Of a stretch of DNA of 64,000 nucleotides, positions 8,989-16,405 are shown in pieces. Position 1 is the first letter of the stretch. Every line of letters begins with the position of its first letter. The stretch is from JAHIKV01 sp963733145 (GTDB lineage: Bacteria; Planctomycetota; Planctomycetia; Pirellulales; Thermoguttaceae): NCBI GenBank assembly GCA_963733145.1, contig CAVTCJ010000015.1, forward strand, positions 124,001-188,000, read 5' to 3'. The notes under the pieces are model-generated. The model saw only the letters and a list, made by a program, of their open reading frames with translations. It was not told the origin of the DNA and ran no database searches. Both the position numbers and the translations under genes were made by a program.

Positions 8989-10224
8989 ATGCCATATTTA
9001 ACGAACAAGTTGCGCAGGATCATTTCCCCCGGATGTATTCACCCGGGACTAATTGTTCTGGCGCTGGCGGCCGCCGTCGTGCTCTGTGGAACGCGGTCGG
9101 AGGTTTGCGCCGGCGATGCGGCCGTCGAGGGGATGATCGAAGTAACACTGCCGAAGCTGCGCATCGAAGGCGAGCCGATCTTGTGGAACCACAGTGTGGT
9201 CCATCTGCTGGGTCGCGACGGGCGGCTGTGGCAGTTCGTCCCCGCCGACGTAATCACCTATCGCCAAACGGCCGCGCGGTTTCGGGCCTATTCGCTCTCG
9301 GAGTTCCGCGCGGAATTGCTGCGGGAGTTGGGCGCGGACTACGAGGTCAGCGGCACGGGCCATTATCTGGTGGCCCATCCCGCCGGCCAGCGCGACCTGT
9401 GGGCCGATCGCTTCGAGGACCTCTACCGTTCGTTCGTCCATTTCTTCGCCGTCCGCGGATTCCGGATCGAGCAACCGCGGTTTCCGCTGGTGGGCATCGT
9501 TTGCCGGAATCGAAACGAATTTATGCGCATCGCTGAGCGGGAAAAGGGGACAGGTCCGATTTGTGCCAAGCACCCGGAGGGCGGGCACCGACCGCAGGTT
9601 GGTCACGGCAAATTGGACCAGTCCCCTTTTCCCGCCTTCGCCGCATCCGGCGGCGTCGCGGGATGCTACAACCTCGACTCGAATCGGATCGCGCTCTACG
9701 ACATGGGCGGCCGCGGCGATTCGCCCGACTGGCGGCGGAACGCCGCGGTGCTGATCCACGAAGCGACACACCAGACAGCGTTCAACACGGGCGTACACAG
9801 CCGCTACAGCCCGCCGCCGACTTGGGTGGCTGAGGGGCTGGCGATGCTCTTCGAGGCCCCCGGGGTGAACGACCCGCACGACTGGCCACGGCTGGCCGAC
9901 CGCGTGAACCGCGACCGGCTGCAAGCGTTTCGGCGGTCCGTCGCGCCGCGTCATCGGCCGGATACGCTGTCGTCGATGGTGGCTACGGACGAGTGGTTTC
10001 GCGCCGATCCGACGGCCGCTTACGCCGAGGCCTGGGCGCTGAGCTTCTTCCTCGTCGAGACCGAGCCGAGCAAGTACATGCGCTATCTGAAGCTGACCGC
10101 CGCGGGCCGGCCCTTCCAGAAGACCACGGCCGCCCAGCGGACGGCCGATTTCACCGCGGTCTTCGGCGCCGACTGGCGGATGCTCGAGGCCCGATTTCTG
10201 CGGTTTACCGAGGGCCTCGAGTAG
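8989..10224 (+). CDS. Secreted DUF1570-type metallopeptidase-like protein
   Basis: 411 aa with an N-terminal hydrophobic stretch (LIVLALAAAVVLCGTRSEVCAG) that looks like a signal peptide, so it is probably exported. The C-terminal half has VLIHEATHQTAFNTG (HExxH) and, about 35 residues later, WVAEGLAMLFE, which gives the third glutamate ligand expected of a gluzincin. This layout is that of DUF1570, a family mostly found in planctomycetes. The stretch from REKGTGPICAK to GKLDQSPFPAF (about 9538-9640) is encoded by an AAAGGGGACAGG palindrome lying in frame between the N-terminal domain and the peptidase domain. Substrate unknown. Confidence 0.8.
   Translation: MPYLTNKLRRIISPGCIHPGLIVLALAAAVVLCGTRSEVCAGDAAVEGMIEVTLPKLRIEGEPILWNHSVVHLLGRDGRLWQFVPADVITYRQTAARFRAYSLSEFRAELLRELGADYEVSGTGHYLVAHPAGQRDLWADRFEDLYRSFVHFFAVRGFRIEQPRFPLVGIVCRNRNEFMRIAEREKGTGPICAKHPEGGHRPQVGHGKLDQSPFPAFAASGGVAGCYNLDSNRIALYDMGGRGDSPDWRRNAAVLIHEATHQTAFNTGVHSRYSPPPTWVAEGLAMLFEAPGVNDPHDWPRLADRVNRDRLQAFRRSVAPRHRPDTLSSMVATDEWFRADPTAAYAEAWALSFFLVETEPSKYMRYLKLTAAGRPFQKTTAAQRTADFTAVFGADWRMLEARFLRFTEGLE
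9538..9640. repeat. In-frame GGGGACAGG/TCCCCTTTTC palindrome inside the DUF1570 gene
   Basis: Inverted arms GAAAAGGGGACAGGTCC and GGACCAGTCCCCTTTTC enclose about 70 bp. A relative with GGGACAGTCCC arms lies between genes at 45416-45449. Confidence 0.75.
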
Positions 10225-10368
10225 TCCCGCGCAAGTTGCCGCCGGCTCCGCCGTGACGTATACATGTACTGGGCATTGTCGCCTCGCGGGCATTGGAACG
10301 ATTATTCCGAATGTGCCGGAGGTATCGACGCGTACCTGCGTCGCAGTCGATTGTCAGAAACGGCGTTC

Positions 10369-11229
10369 ATGGATTCCTTGCTCCCACCGGCGCCCGAAGC
10401 CGACAACACGGTCGAGCATTTTGCCGCCTCACTGCAGGCGCATTGCGACTACGCGCGCAAATTCATCGAGGCGCACCAGGCGCGCCTCAGCAGCGCCGCG
10501 GACGCGATCGAACGGCATCTGCAGCGGCTGGAAGAGGAGTCCACAGCCGCTTCGAGCGCGCCGCCGGCCGACGCCGAGGATTACCGGCGCCGTTATGAAA
10601 TGTCCCTGGACGACATTCGCGGTCTGAAATCGGCCCAGGCCGAGCTTCAGAGGCAACTGGCTCGCGCCCAAGCGGATGCGGCGACGCAGGCCGGCGGAGA
10701 ACCCGTGCCGCGGGGGATTATCGACTGGGAAGCGGAGAAACGCCGCATCCTGGCCGCCCTGGAAACCGATCTCGACGGGAACGACCCGGTGCAACGGGCC
10801 GAACGCCTGAAAATCGAGGAGGTGCTCAAAACCACCGAAAAAGCGCTCGCCGAAAAGGATCGCCAGATCGAAGAACTGCGGCGACGGCTGGCGTCGCAAG
10901 ACGGCAGCGCAAGGAATGAGGCCGAGCTGTCGGCCGCGCGCGATCGGACCATCGACGCCGACGCCGTGGTGCGGGAAGAGCGGCAGCGGCTCGCCCAGTT
11001 GCAGGAGCAATGGCGGGAGAAGCTTCGCCAAACGGAAGTTGAGATGTCGTTGGAGCGGGCGAAACTCGCCCGCCGCCACGCCGAGTTGGAAGATCGCGCC
11101 AGGACCTTGCCGGTGGCGACTGCCGCCGCGCCGAATCTGCCCGACAAGCCCGACCAGCCCGCCAGCGGGCGGTGGCTGGCCCGGCTGGGATTGACCGAGG
11201 CCGATCGGGAACGCCGCAAGCGTCTCTAA
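10369..11229 (+). CDS. Coiled-coil protein, unknown function
   Basis: About 286 aa, rich in Glu, Arg, Ala and Leu, with long heptad-like stretches (QAELQRQLARAQADA, EEVLKTTEKALAEKDRQ, RQRLAQLQEQWREKLRQ). No membrane segment and no catalytic motif is visible, so a structural or scaffold role is inferred only from the helices. The C-terminus WLARLGLTEADRERRKRL is basic. I prefer ATG 10369 (MDSLLPPAPEAD); an in-frame ATG at 10264 adds 35 residues of poor coding character. Neither start has a clear Shine-Dalgarno sequence. It follows the DUF1570 gene on the same strand. Confidence 0.65.
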   Translation: MDSLLPPAPEADNTVEHFAASLQAHCDYARKFIEAHQARLSSAADAIERHLQRLEEESTAASSAPPADAEDYRRRYEMSLDDIRGLKSAQAELQRQLARAQADAATQAGGEPVPRGIIDWEAEKRRILAALETDLDGNDPVQRAERLKIEEVLKTTEKALAEKDRQIEELRRRLASQDGSARNEAELSAARDRTIDADAVVREERQRLAQLQEQWREKLRQTEVEMSLERAKLARRHAELEDRARTLPVATAAAPNLPDKPDQPASGRWLARLGLTEADRERRKRL

Positions 11230-11371
11230 TGACCGAGGTGTCCGGTGCGCTACTCCAATTTTAGATGTTGGGGTGGTAGTTGCACTGCCACCCCGGAATT
11301 TATGCCGGTATCGGGATGGCAACACAACTGCCTTCCCAACGATATTTTCTTCCCAGATCACGCAATGCAAG

Positions 11372-11499
11372 TTCAGTAATTCCATATTTTTGGCTTGCCG
11401 AAGCGTTGTCATTCTGAGCGCAGCGAAGAATCTCCTTGGCCACCGAGATCCTTCGCTTCGCTCAGGATGACCCTTTGCGACGAATTTGGAACTACTGAA
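11372..11499. repeat. Nested palindrome in a 382-bp gap
   Basis: Outer arms TTCAGTAATTCCA (11372-11384) and TTTGGAACTACTGAA (11485-11499) enclose an inner inverted repeat of the TCATTCTGAGCGCAGCGAA family (11408-11472). The same outer arms enclose a different inner family at 22288-22412 and 43615-43748. No gene is seen in 11230-11611, and no CIRCE-type operator is visible before groES. Confidence 0.8.
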
Positions 11500-11611
11500 G
11501 TTAGCGCATGTCCCGGTCCGGCCGTCTCCCCACCGTGTGGTGGGTGACTTGTACGATTACGCTTCGCGTGCGAAAATGGATGTAAGAAAATTCAACGAGG
11601 GGAGACCGTAC

Positions 11612-11899
11612 ATGAAAATTGTGCCCTTGAACGCCAACGTAGTAATCAAGCGGATGCCGGCCGAGGAAGCGACCGCCGGGGGAATTGTCTTGCCCGACGG
11701 CGCCCGGGAAAAACCGCGGCAGGGTCGCGTCCTATCGGTGGGCGACGGCCGGCGATTGCCCGACGGTTCGCACGCCGCGCCGCAGGTTGCCGAGGGGGAC
11801 CGCGTGTTGTTCGGCGATTACGCGGGCACGGAGGTCGAGATCGGCGACGACGAATTGCTCATCTTGGGTGAGGACGAGATTATGGCCATTTTGCCTTAA
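11612..11899 (+). CDS. groES: GroES co-chaperonin
   Basis: 95-residue Cpn10 cap protein of the GroEL chaperonin. The mobile loop is recognisable (EEATAGGIVLPDGAREKP), as are GRVLSVGDGRR, the roof-forming region and VLFGDYAGTEVEI followed by LLILGEDEIMAIL. ATG 11612 follows a good ribosome binding site (gaggggag, 11597-11604); an upstream in-frame extension is not conserved. No groEL follows: the next gene starts 12 bp downstream and encodes an unrelated secreted protein, so this is a lone groES, as in planctomycete genomes with several chaperonin copies. Confidence 0.93.
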   Translation: MKIVPLNANVVIKRMPAEEATAGGIVLPDGAREKPRQGRVLSVGDGRRLPDGSHAAPQVAEGDRVLFGDYAGTEVEIGDDELLILGEDEIMAILP

Positions 11900-11911
11900 A
11901 GGAGACGAAAG

Positions 11912-13036
11912 ATGATCCGCCGTTTATCCGTATGTATTGTTGTGCCGCTCGTGTTGTCGATCGGGCCGGTCCTGGCGGCCGAAGAGCCGGCTTCACCCGA
12001 CGCCGCCGCTTACGCCAAGGCGGTGGACCGGGCCGTCGACTTTCTGCAAAACAAGGCCCAGGCCGCCGACGGCTCTTATGCGGAGTTCGCCGGGCCGGGC
12101 GTGACCGCCGTGGTCACCGCCGCGGTGCTCCGCCACGGCCGCTCGACGCAAGACCCGTTGGTGGCCAAGGGCCTGAAGTATCTCGAGGGCTTCGTGCAGC
12201 CCGACGGCGCCGTCTCCTTGAAAAAAAGCCTGTATCGAAATTATGAAACCAGCCTGGCGCTGGTCTGTTTCGTCGAGGCCAACCGCGACGGACGATACGA
12301 CAAGCTGATCGCCAATGCCGAACGGTTTCTCAAAGCGAACCAATGGACCGAGAGTAAAGGGGTGGACGAGTCGGATCCCACCTACGGCGGCGCCGGATAC
12401 GGAAAGCACAAGCGGCCCGACCTGTCGAACACGCAATTTCTGGTCGATGCCCTGCGCGCCGCCGGGGCCGGACCGGACGATGAAGCGATGAAGAAGGCCC
12501 TGATCTTCGTCTCGCGTTGCCAGAACCTGGAGAGCGAACACAACACGCTTCCCTTCCCGGCGAAGAATCCGGACGGCGGTTTCTACTACACGCCCGCCGG
12601 CGGCGGCCAGAGCGAGGCCGGCAAGACGCCCGACGGCGGCCTGCGCAGCTACGGCTCGATGACCTACGCCGGATTGAAGAGCATGATCTACGCCGGCGTG
12701 AAGGCCGACGATCCGCGGGTGAAGGCCGCCGTGAAGTGGATCAGCAAGCATTACGACCTGTCGAGCAATCCGGGCATGGGCCAGGCCGGCCTCTACTACT
12801 ACTATCAAACCGCGGCCAAGGCGCTCGATGCCTCCGGCCTGAAAGAGATTGCCGACGCCCAGGGGAAATCGCACGATTGGCGCAGCAACCTGCTCGCCGA
12901 AATCCTCAAGCGGCAGCGCCCCGACGGCTCGTGGGTCAACGAAAATTCCCGCTGGATGGAAGGCATCCCCAGCCTCACCACCGGGTACGCGCTGCTGGCG
13001 CTTTCCTACTGCAAGCCGGCGGCGGAGAAAAAATAG
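11912..13036 (+). CDS. Secreted prenyltransferase/squalene-oxidase-repeat protein
   Basis: 374 aa with a signal peptide (VCIVVPLVLSIGPVLAAEE) and repeats of the alpha/alpha-barrel type found in squalene cyclases and prenyltransferases: VDFLQNKAQAADGSYAEF, KYLEGFVQPDGAV, LKRQRPDGSWVNE. The DxDD catalytic motif of class II terpene cyclases is not seen, so it is more likely a non-catalytic or differently acting exported barrel. A strong ribosome binding site (aaaggagacg) lies just upstream, overlapping the end of groES, so the two may be cotranscribed. Confidence 0.8.
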   Translation: MIRRLSVCIVVPLVLSIGPVLAAEEPASPDAAAYAKAVDRAVDFLQNKAQAADGSYAEFAGPGVTAVVTAAVLRHGRSTQDPLVAKGLKYLEGFVQPDGAVSLKKSLYRNYETSLALVCFVEANRDGRYDKLIANAERFLKANQWTESKGVDESDPTYGGAGYGKHKRPDLSNTQFLVDALRAAGAGPDDEAMKKALIFVSRCQNLESEHNTLPFPAKNPDGGFYYTPAGGGQSEAGKTPDGGLRSYGSMTYAGLKSMIYAGVKADDPRVKAAVKWISKHYDLSSNPGMGQAGLYYYYQTAAKALDASGLKEIADAQGKSHDWRSNLLAEILKRQRPDGSWVNENSRWMEGIPSLTTGYALLALSYCKPAAEKK

Positions 13037-13047
13037 TCAGCGCACCT

Positions 13048-13072
13048 GGTTCCCATGCTCCGCATGGGAACC
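13048..13072. repeat. GGTTCCCATGC/GCATGGGAACC hairpin
   Basis: A near-perfect short hairpin downstream of the squalene-cyclase-repeat gene. A related hairpin is at 33014-33036. It could act as a terminator or be another dispersed palindrome; there is no U-tract. Confidence 0.55.
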
Positions 13073-13194
13073 ACTTGCTCCGACGCTCCGCGTCGGCGGG
13101 GGTGAGTGATTCAACGCAACACGGGAACGTGCTCCTGCGAAAAAGGGCGGTAGAGATATAAGTTCGGGGAGAAGTATAATCTTGGAGGCCTGTT

Positions 13195-13431
13195 ATGACC
13201 GCAAAAGAATATGTTGGCCAAGCCCTGGAATCTTTAGATGAACGGGATCTGGCAAAGGTTGCGGAATACGTTTCTTTTTTGCGATTCCACTCGCGTTCCG
13301 AAGCGATTTCTTCTCTTAACGCAGACGAACTTGCGGCAATGTACGCTGAATTTGCTGAGGATGATCGGCGATTGGCTGAAGAAGGAATGGGGGAATATGC
13401 CCTAGGGCTGGCCGAGGAGGACAGAAAGTGA
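13195..13431 (+). CDS. Antitoxin of a MazEF-like toxin-antitoxin pair
   Basis: 78-aa acidic helical protein (MTAKEYVGQALESLDERDLA, YVSFLRFHSRSE) placed directly before a MazF-type toxin and overlapping it by 4 bp, the usual antitoxin-first order. It does not show the AbrB-type beta fold of classical MazE, so it belongs to another antitoxin class; the assignment rests on context. A ribosome binding site (ttggagg) precedes ATG 13195, and a TATAAT hexamer lies at 13175-13180 without a convincing -35 box. Codon use is more AT-rich than in the neighbours, which fits a mobile module. Confidence 0.7.
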   Translation: MTAKEYVGQALESLDERDLAKVAEYVSFLRFHSRSEAISSLNADELAAMYAEFAEDDRRLAEEGMGEYALGLAEEDRK

Positions 13432-13772
13432 AAGTCGCTCGCGGCGAGGTCTGGTTGGCTGATTTGAATCCCACCCGCGGTTCTGAGCAGTCCGGCTCCA
13501 GGCCGGTCTTAATTGTTCAGAATGACGTAATCAACGCATTTACCAGCACTCTGCTGGCGATACCACTGACTACGAACTTACGGCGTGCCGCACTGCCGTC
13601 GAGTGTTCACATTGATCGAGGCGAAGGAGGTCTTGCAAGCGACTCGGTTGTCTTGTGTCATCAGATGCGAGTGCTCGATAAATCTCGACTTTACCGAAAA
13701 TTGGGGTCGGTAAGTAGAAAAAGCCTAGAGGAGGTGGAAACCCGCTTGTTATTTGCGTTGGGAATTGTCTGA
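13428..13772 (+). CDS. MazF/PemK-family endoribonuclease toxin
   Basis: 114 aa, normal for MazF. The N-terminus MKVARGEVWLADLNPTRGSE plus SGSRPVLIVQNDVIN is the family signature, with the conserved Arg-Gly-Glu-Val-Trp and Arg-Pro-Val-Leu strands; VLCHQMRVLDKSRL supplies the conserved strand near the active site. These toxins cut mRNA at short sequence motifs. GTG start at 13428 overlaps the antitoxin stop (GTGA), so translation is coupled. Confidence 0.9.
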   Translation: MKVARGEVWLADLNPTRGSEQSGSRPVLIVQNDVINAFTSTLLAIPLTTNLRRAALPSSVHIDRGEGGLASDSVVLCHQMRVLDKSRLYRKLGSVSRKSLEEVETRLLFALGIV

Positions 13773-13806
13773 TTCATTCGTGAAACTCTGTATCGGACAA
13801 ATTGTC

Positions 13807-14328
13807 ATGGAACTCTTTGAAGCCCTCGCCAAACGATACAGTTATCGCGGTGCGTTCACCGCCGCGGCCGTTCCGCGCGAGGACCTCGAACGGATCGTCA
13901 AAGCCGGCATCCAGGCCCCCTCGGGCTGCAACGAGCAGGTGGTTTCGTTCGCCATCGTCGACGACCCGAACCTGCTCCAACAGATCGCCGAGATCATCGA
14001 CAAGCCGGTTTGCCGCACGGCCCGGGCGATGATCGCCTGCGTCGTCGATCCGCGGCCGATCCTTTCGGAAATCTCATTCGCCGCCGAGGATTGCGCGGCG
14101 GCGGTGGAGAACATGCTGTTGACGATCACCGCCCTGGGCTACGCCAGCGTGTGGCTCGACGGGGCGCTGCGCTTCGAGGACCGCGCGGCCCGCATCGGCC
14201 GGCTGTTGAACGCGCCGCCGCAGTGGATCGTCCGCGTATTGTTGCCGATCGGCGTGGCCGCATCGCCGGGCGTCCAGCGGGAGCGGCTCCCCGTCGACCG
14301 CCGGGCTTGGTTCAATCGACGTGAATAA
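13807..14328 (+). CDS. Nitroreductase-family flavoprotein
   Basis: 173 aa. Seen: MELFEALAKRYSYRGAF, REDLERIVKAGIQAPSGCNEQ (FMN-phosphate binding loop of nitroreductases), ENMLLTITALGYASVWLDG and RIGRLLNAPPQWIVRVLLPIG. These place it with small FMN-dependent NAD(P)H oxidoreductases. Start at ATG 13807, where family similarity begins; an open frame runs back into the end of mazF. Substrate cannot be told from sequence. Confidence 0.85.
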   Translation: MELFEALAKRYSYRGAFTAAAVPREDLERIVKAGIQAPSGCNEQVVSFAIVDDPNLLQQIAEIIDKPVCRTARAMIACVVDPRPILSEISFAAEDCAAAVENMLLTITALGYASVWLDGALRFEDRAARIGRLLNAPPQWIVRVLLPIGVAASPGVQRERLPVDRRAWFNRRE

Positions 14329-14334
14329 TGCCCG

Positions 14335-14484
14335 CTCCCCTCTCCCTTTGGGAGAGGGGCTGGGGGTGAGGGCCAGTTTGGAACTGAGGGATATTGCCGC
14401 AGGTTTAGCCCCGGCGTCCACGCCGGGTTCCGATAATTCTAATTTCCGTCACACTTTTCCCGGCGTGGACGCCGGGGCTAAACT
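14335..14484. repeat. Two palindrome families side by side
   Basis: A CCCTCTCCCTTTGGGAGAGG copy (about 14335-14373) is followed by an AGCCCCGGCGTCCACGCCGG pair (14404-14484) that ends 2 bp before the start codon of the next gene. Confidence 0.85.
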
Positions 14485-14486
14485 TT

Positions 14487-15878
14487 ATGACCAAAGAACG
14501 ACTCCATGCGGCCCTTAGCCCGCACGGCCAGGAACACCTGCTGGCGTTTTGGGAACGACTCGATCCGCAGGAGCGGCAATTGCTGGCCGCGCAGATCGAG
14601 GACATCGATTTCGAGTTGATCCGCCGCTTGCACGCCGACCGCGATCGGCGAAGCGACGTGCGGGAACTGCTCGCCCGAGCCGAGCCGCCGCCGGCGATCC
14701 GCTTAAACGGTCTGTCCGCCGCCGAAAAGAGCGAAGCCCGGCGACGCGGCGCCGAAGCGATCCGCGGCGGACGAATCGGCGCGATCCTGGTCGCCGGCGG
14801 ACAGGGGACCCGGCTGGGATTCGACCGGCCGAAGGGGATGTATCCAATCGGGCCGCTGTCGGGCAAGACGCTGTTCCAGATTCACGTCGAGAAGATCGTG
14901 GCCGCGGCCCGGCGCTACGCCGCGCGGATTCCGCTCTATCTGATGACCAGCCCCGCCACGCACGACGAGACGGTCGAGTTTTTCGCCGCCCACGAGCGTC
15001 TCGGGCTGCCGGCCGAGGACCTGCTGATCTTCTGCCAGGGGACCATGCCCGCGGTGGACGCCGAGAGCGGCCGCGTGCTGTTGGAGGACCACGGGCGGAT
15101 CGCCGTCAGCCCCGACGGACACGGCGGGATGTCGGCCGCGCTCGATCGCGGCGGCGCGCTCGATGACATCCGCCGCCGCGGCATCGAGCAGCTCTTCTAC
15201 TTCCAGGTGGACAATCCGCTGGTCGATATTTGCGCGGCGGAGATGATCGGCCATCACCTGACGGCCGATTCGGAGCTGACCACGCAGGTTGTCGCCAAGA
15301 GCGATCCGCTGGAGCGGGTGGGAAACGTGGTGCAGGCCGACGGCCGGCTGCACGTTGTCGAATACAGCGACTTGCCCGGCGAAGCGGCCCGGCGGCGCAA
15401 TCCGGACGGCTCGCTTATGATCTGGGCGGGCAGCATCGCCGTGCATATCATTGCCGCCGAATTGCTGCGGCGCTCGGCGGAAACGGCCGAAGCGCTGCCC
15501 TTCCACGTGGCGCGAAAAGCGGTCCCCCACGTCGATCCCGCCGGCCGGCGCGTCGAGCCGTCGGCGCCGAACGCGGTGAAGTTCGAGCGGTTCATTTTCG
15601 ACCTGATGCCGCAAGCGCGGAACGCGATTGTCGTCGAAGTCGATCGCCGGCTGGCCTTCGCCCCGTTGAAGAGCGCCTCGGGCGCGGCGCAGGACACGCC
15701 GGAGATGGTCCGCGCGCAGATGATGGCGCTGCACCGCGCCTGGCTGCGTCAGGCCGGGGCGGAGGTGGGCGACGACGTGCCGGTGGAGATCAGCCCCTTA
15801 TTCGCGCTCGACGCGGAAGAACTCGCGGAAAAGCTCCCCGCCGGCACGCGGATCGCCGAGCCGACGTACTTTTCATAA
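14487..15878 (+). CDS. UDP-sugar pyrophosphorylase (UDPGP/UAP family)
   Basis: 463 aa. LVAGGQGTRLGFDRPKGM is the nucleotide-binding signature of the UDPGP family (UTP-dependent UDP-N-acetylhexosamine or UDP-glucose pyrophosphorylases). FCQGTMPAVD, SPDGHGGMSAAL, FYFQVDNPLVDI and NAVKFERFIFDLMPQA follow in the family's order, the last resembling UAP1-type enzymes. It would make a UDP-activated sugar from UTP and sugar-1-phosphate for cell envelope glycans. Start ATG 14487 abuts a palindrome; no clear Shine-Dalgarno. Confidence 0.88.
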   Translation: MTKERLHAALSPHGQEHLLAFWERLDPQERQLLAAQIEDIDFELIRRLHADRDRRSDVRELLARAEPPPAIRLNGLSAAEKSEARRRGAEAIRGGRIGAILVAGGQGTRLGFDRPKGMYPIGPLSGKTLFQIHVEKIVAAARRYAARIPLYLMTSPATHDETVEFFAAHERLGLPAEDLLIFCQGTMPAVDAESGRVLLEDHGRIAVSPDGHGGMSAALDRGGALDDIRRRGIEQLFYFQVDNPLVDICAAEMIGHHLTADSELTTQVVAKSDPLERVGNVVQADGRLHVVEYSDLPGEAARRRNPDGSLMIWAGSIAVHIIAAELLRRSAETAEALPFHVARKAVPHVDPAGRRVEPSAPNAVKFERFIFDLMPQARNAIVVEVDRRLAFAPLKSASGAAQDTPEMVRAQMMALHRAWLRQAGAEVGDDVPVEISPLFALDAEELAEKLPAGTRIAEPTYFS

Positions 15879-15925
15879 AGCCGCGACCGGCGGTCGCGAA
15901 CTTTCCGGCCGCAGTTGGCGGGCGT

Positions 15926-16291
15926 TTAATTTATCTCCTCGTCTTTTTCGGCCGATTTTGAATCGCAATGGCGAAGGGGGCAGGCCAACAGCACGATCAG
16001 TATTGCGCCAAGTATGCCTGCAATCATGCCTACTTTCACAAAAGCCTCAAGATTATACCAACGGTCTACTGCATAAAAAGCGCCGCAGAGTATCGCTATC
16101 CCGCAAATTGCGCTGCCGAGAAGCGGACCGGAGATAAGCGAAATAAGAACCAAAGCGATGGATCGAGTTGGGCCGGTGCATTTGCCGCGTCTAAGGAATA
16201 AGACAATCAACAAGGCACAGATGAGAAGGCCCACGCCGACGCCCGTGAAAAATTGGACCGGCGGCGGATTGGCAAAGAGGGAGTAATCCAT
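15926..16291 (-). CDS. Small membrane protein, unknown function
   Basis: 121 aa with three hydrophobic helices (FFTGVGVGLLICALLIVLFL, VLISLISGPLLGSAICGIAI, GMIAGILGAILIVLLACPL) and a charged C-terminal tail. ATG 16291 follows a purine-rich gaggag. I do not recognise a family. It lies 114 bp downstream of the DUF4340 gene on the same strand. Confidence 0.55.
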   Translation of the reverse strand: MDYSLFANPPPVQFFTGVGVGLLICALLIVLFLRRGKCTGPTRSIALVLISLISGPLLGSAICGIAILCGAFYAVDRWYNLEAFVKVGMIAGILGAILIVLLACPLRHCDSKSAEKDEEIN

Positions 16292-16405
16292 GAGGAGCTC
16301 CTCGATCGTTATGCCGCTTCTCTCCCGCCGACCGCAGTCGGCGGGCGTTTGTGCGAAATGCAATCGTTGCTCGCAAGAGCGCTACCAACGGTCGCGGCTT
16401 TATAA

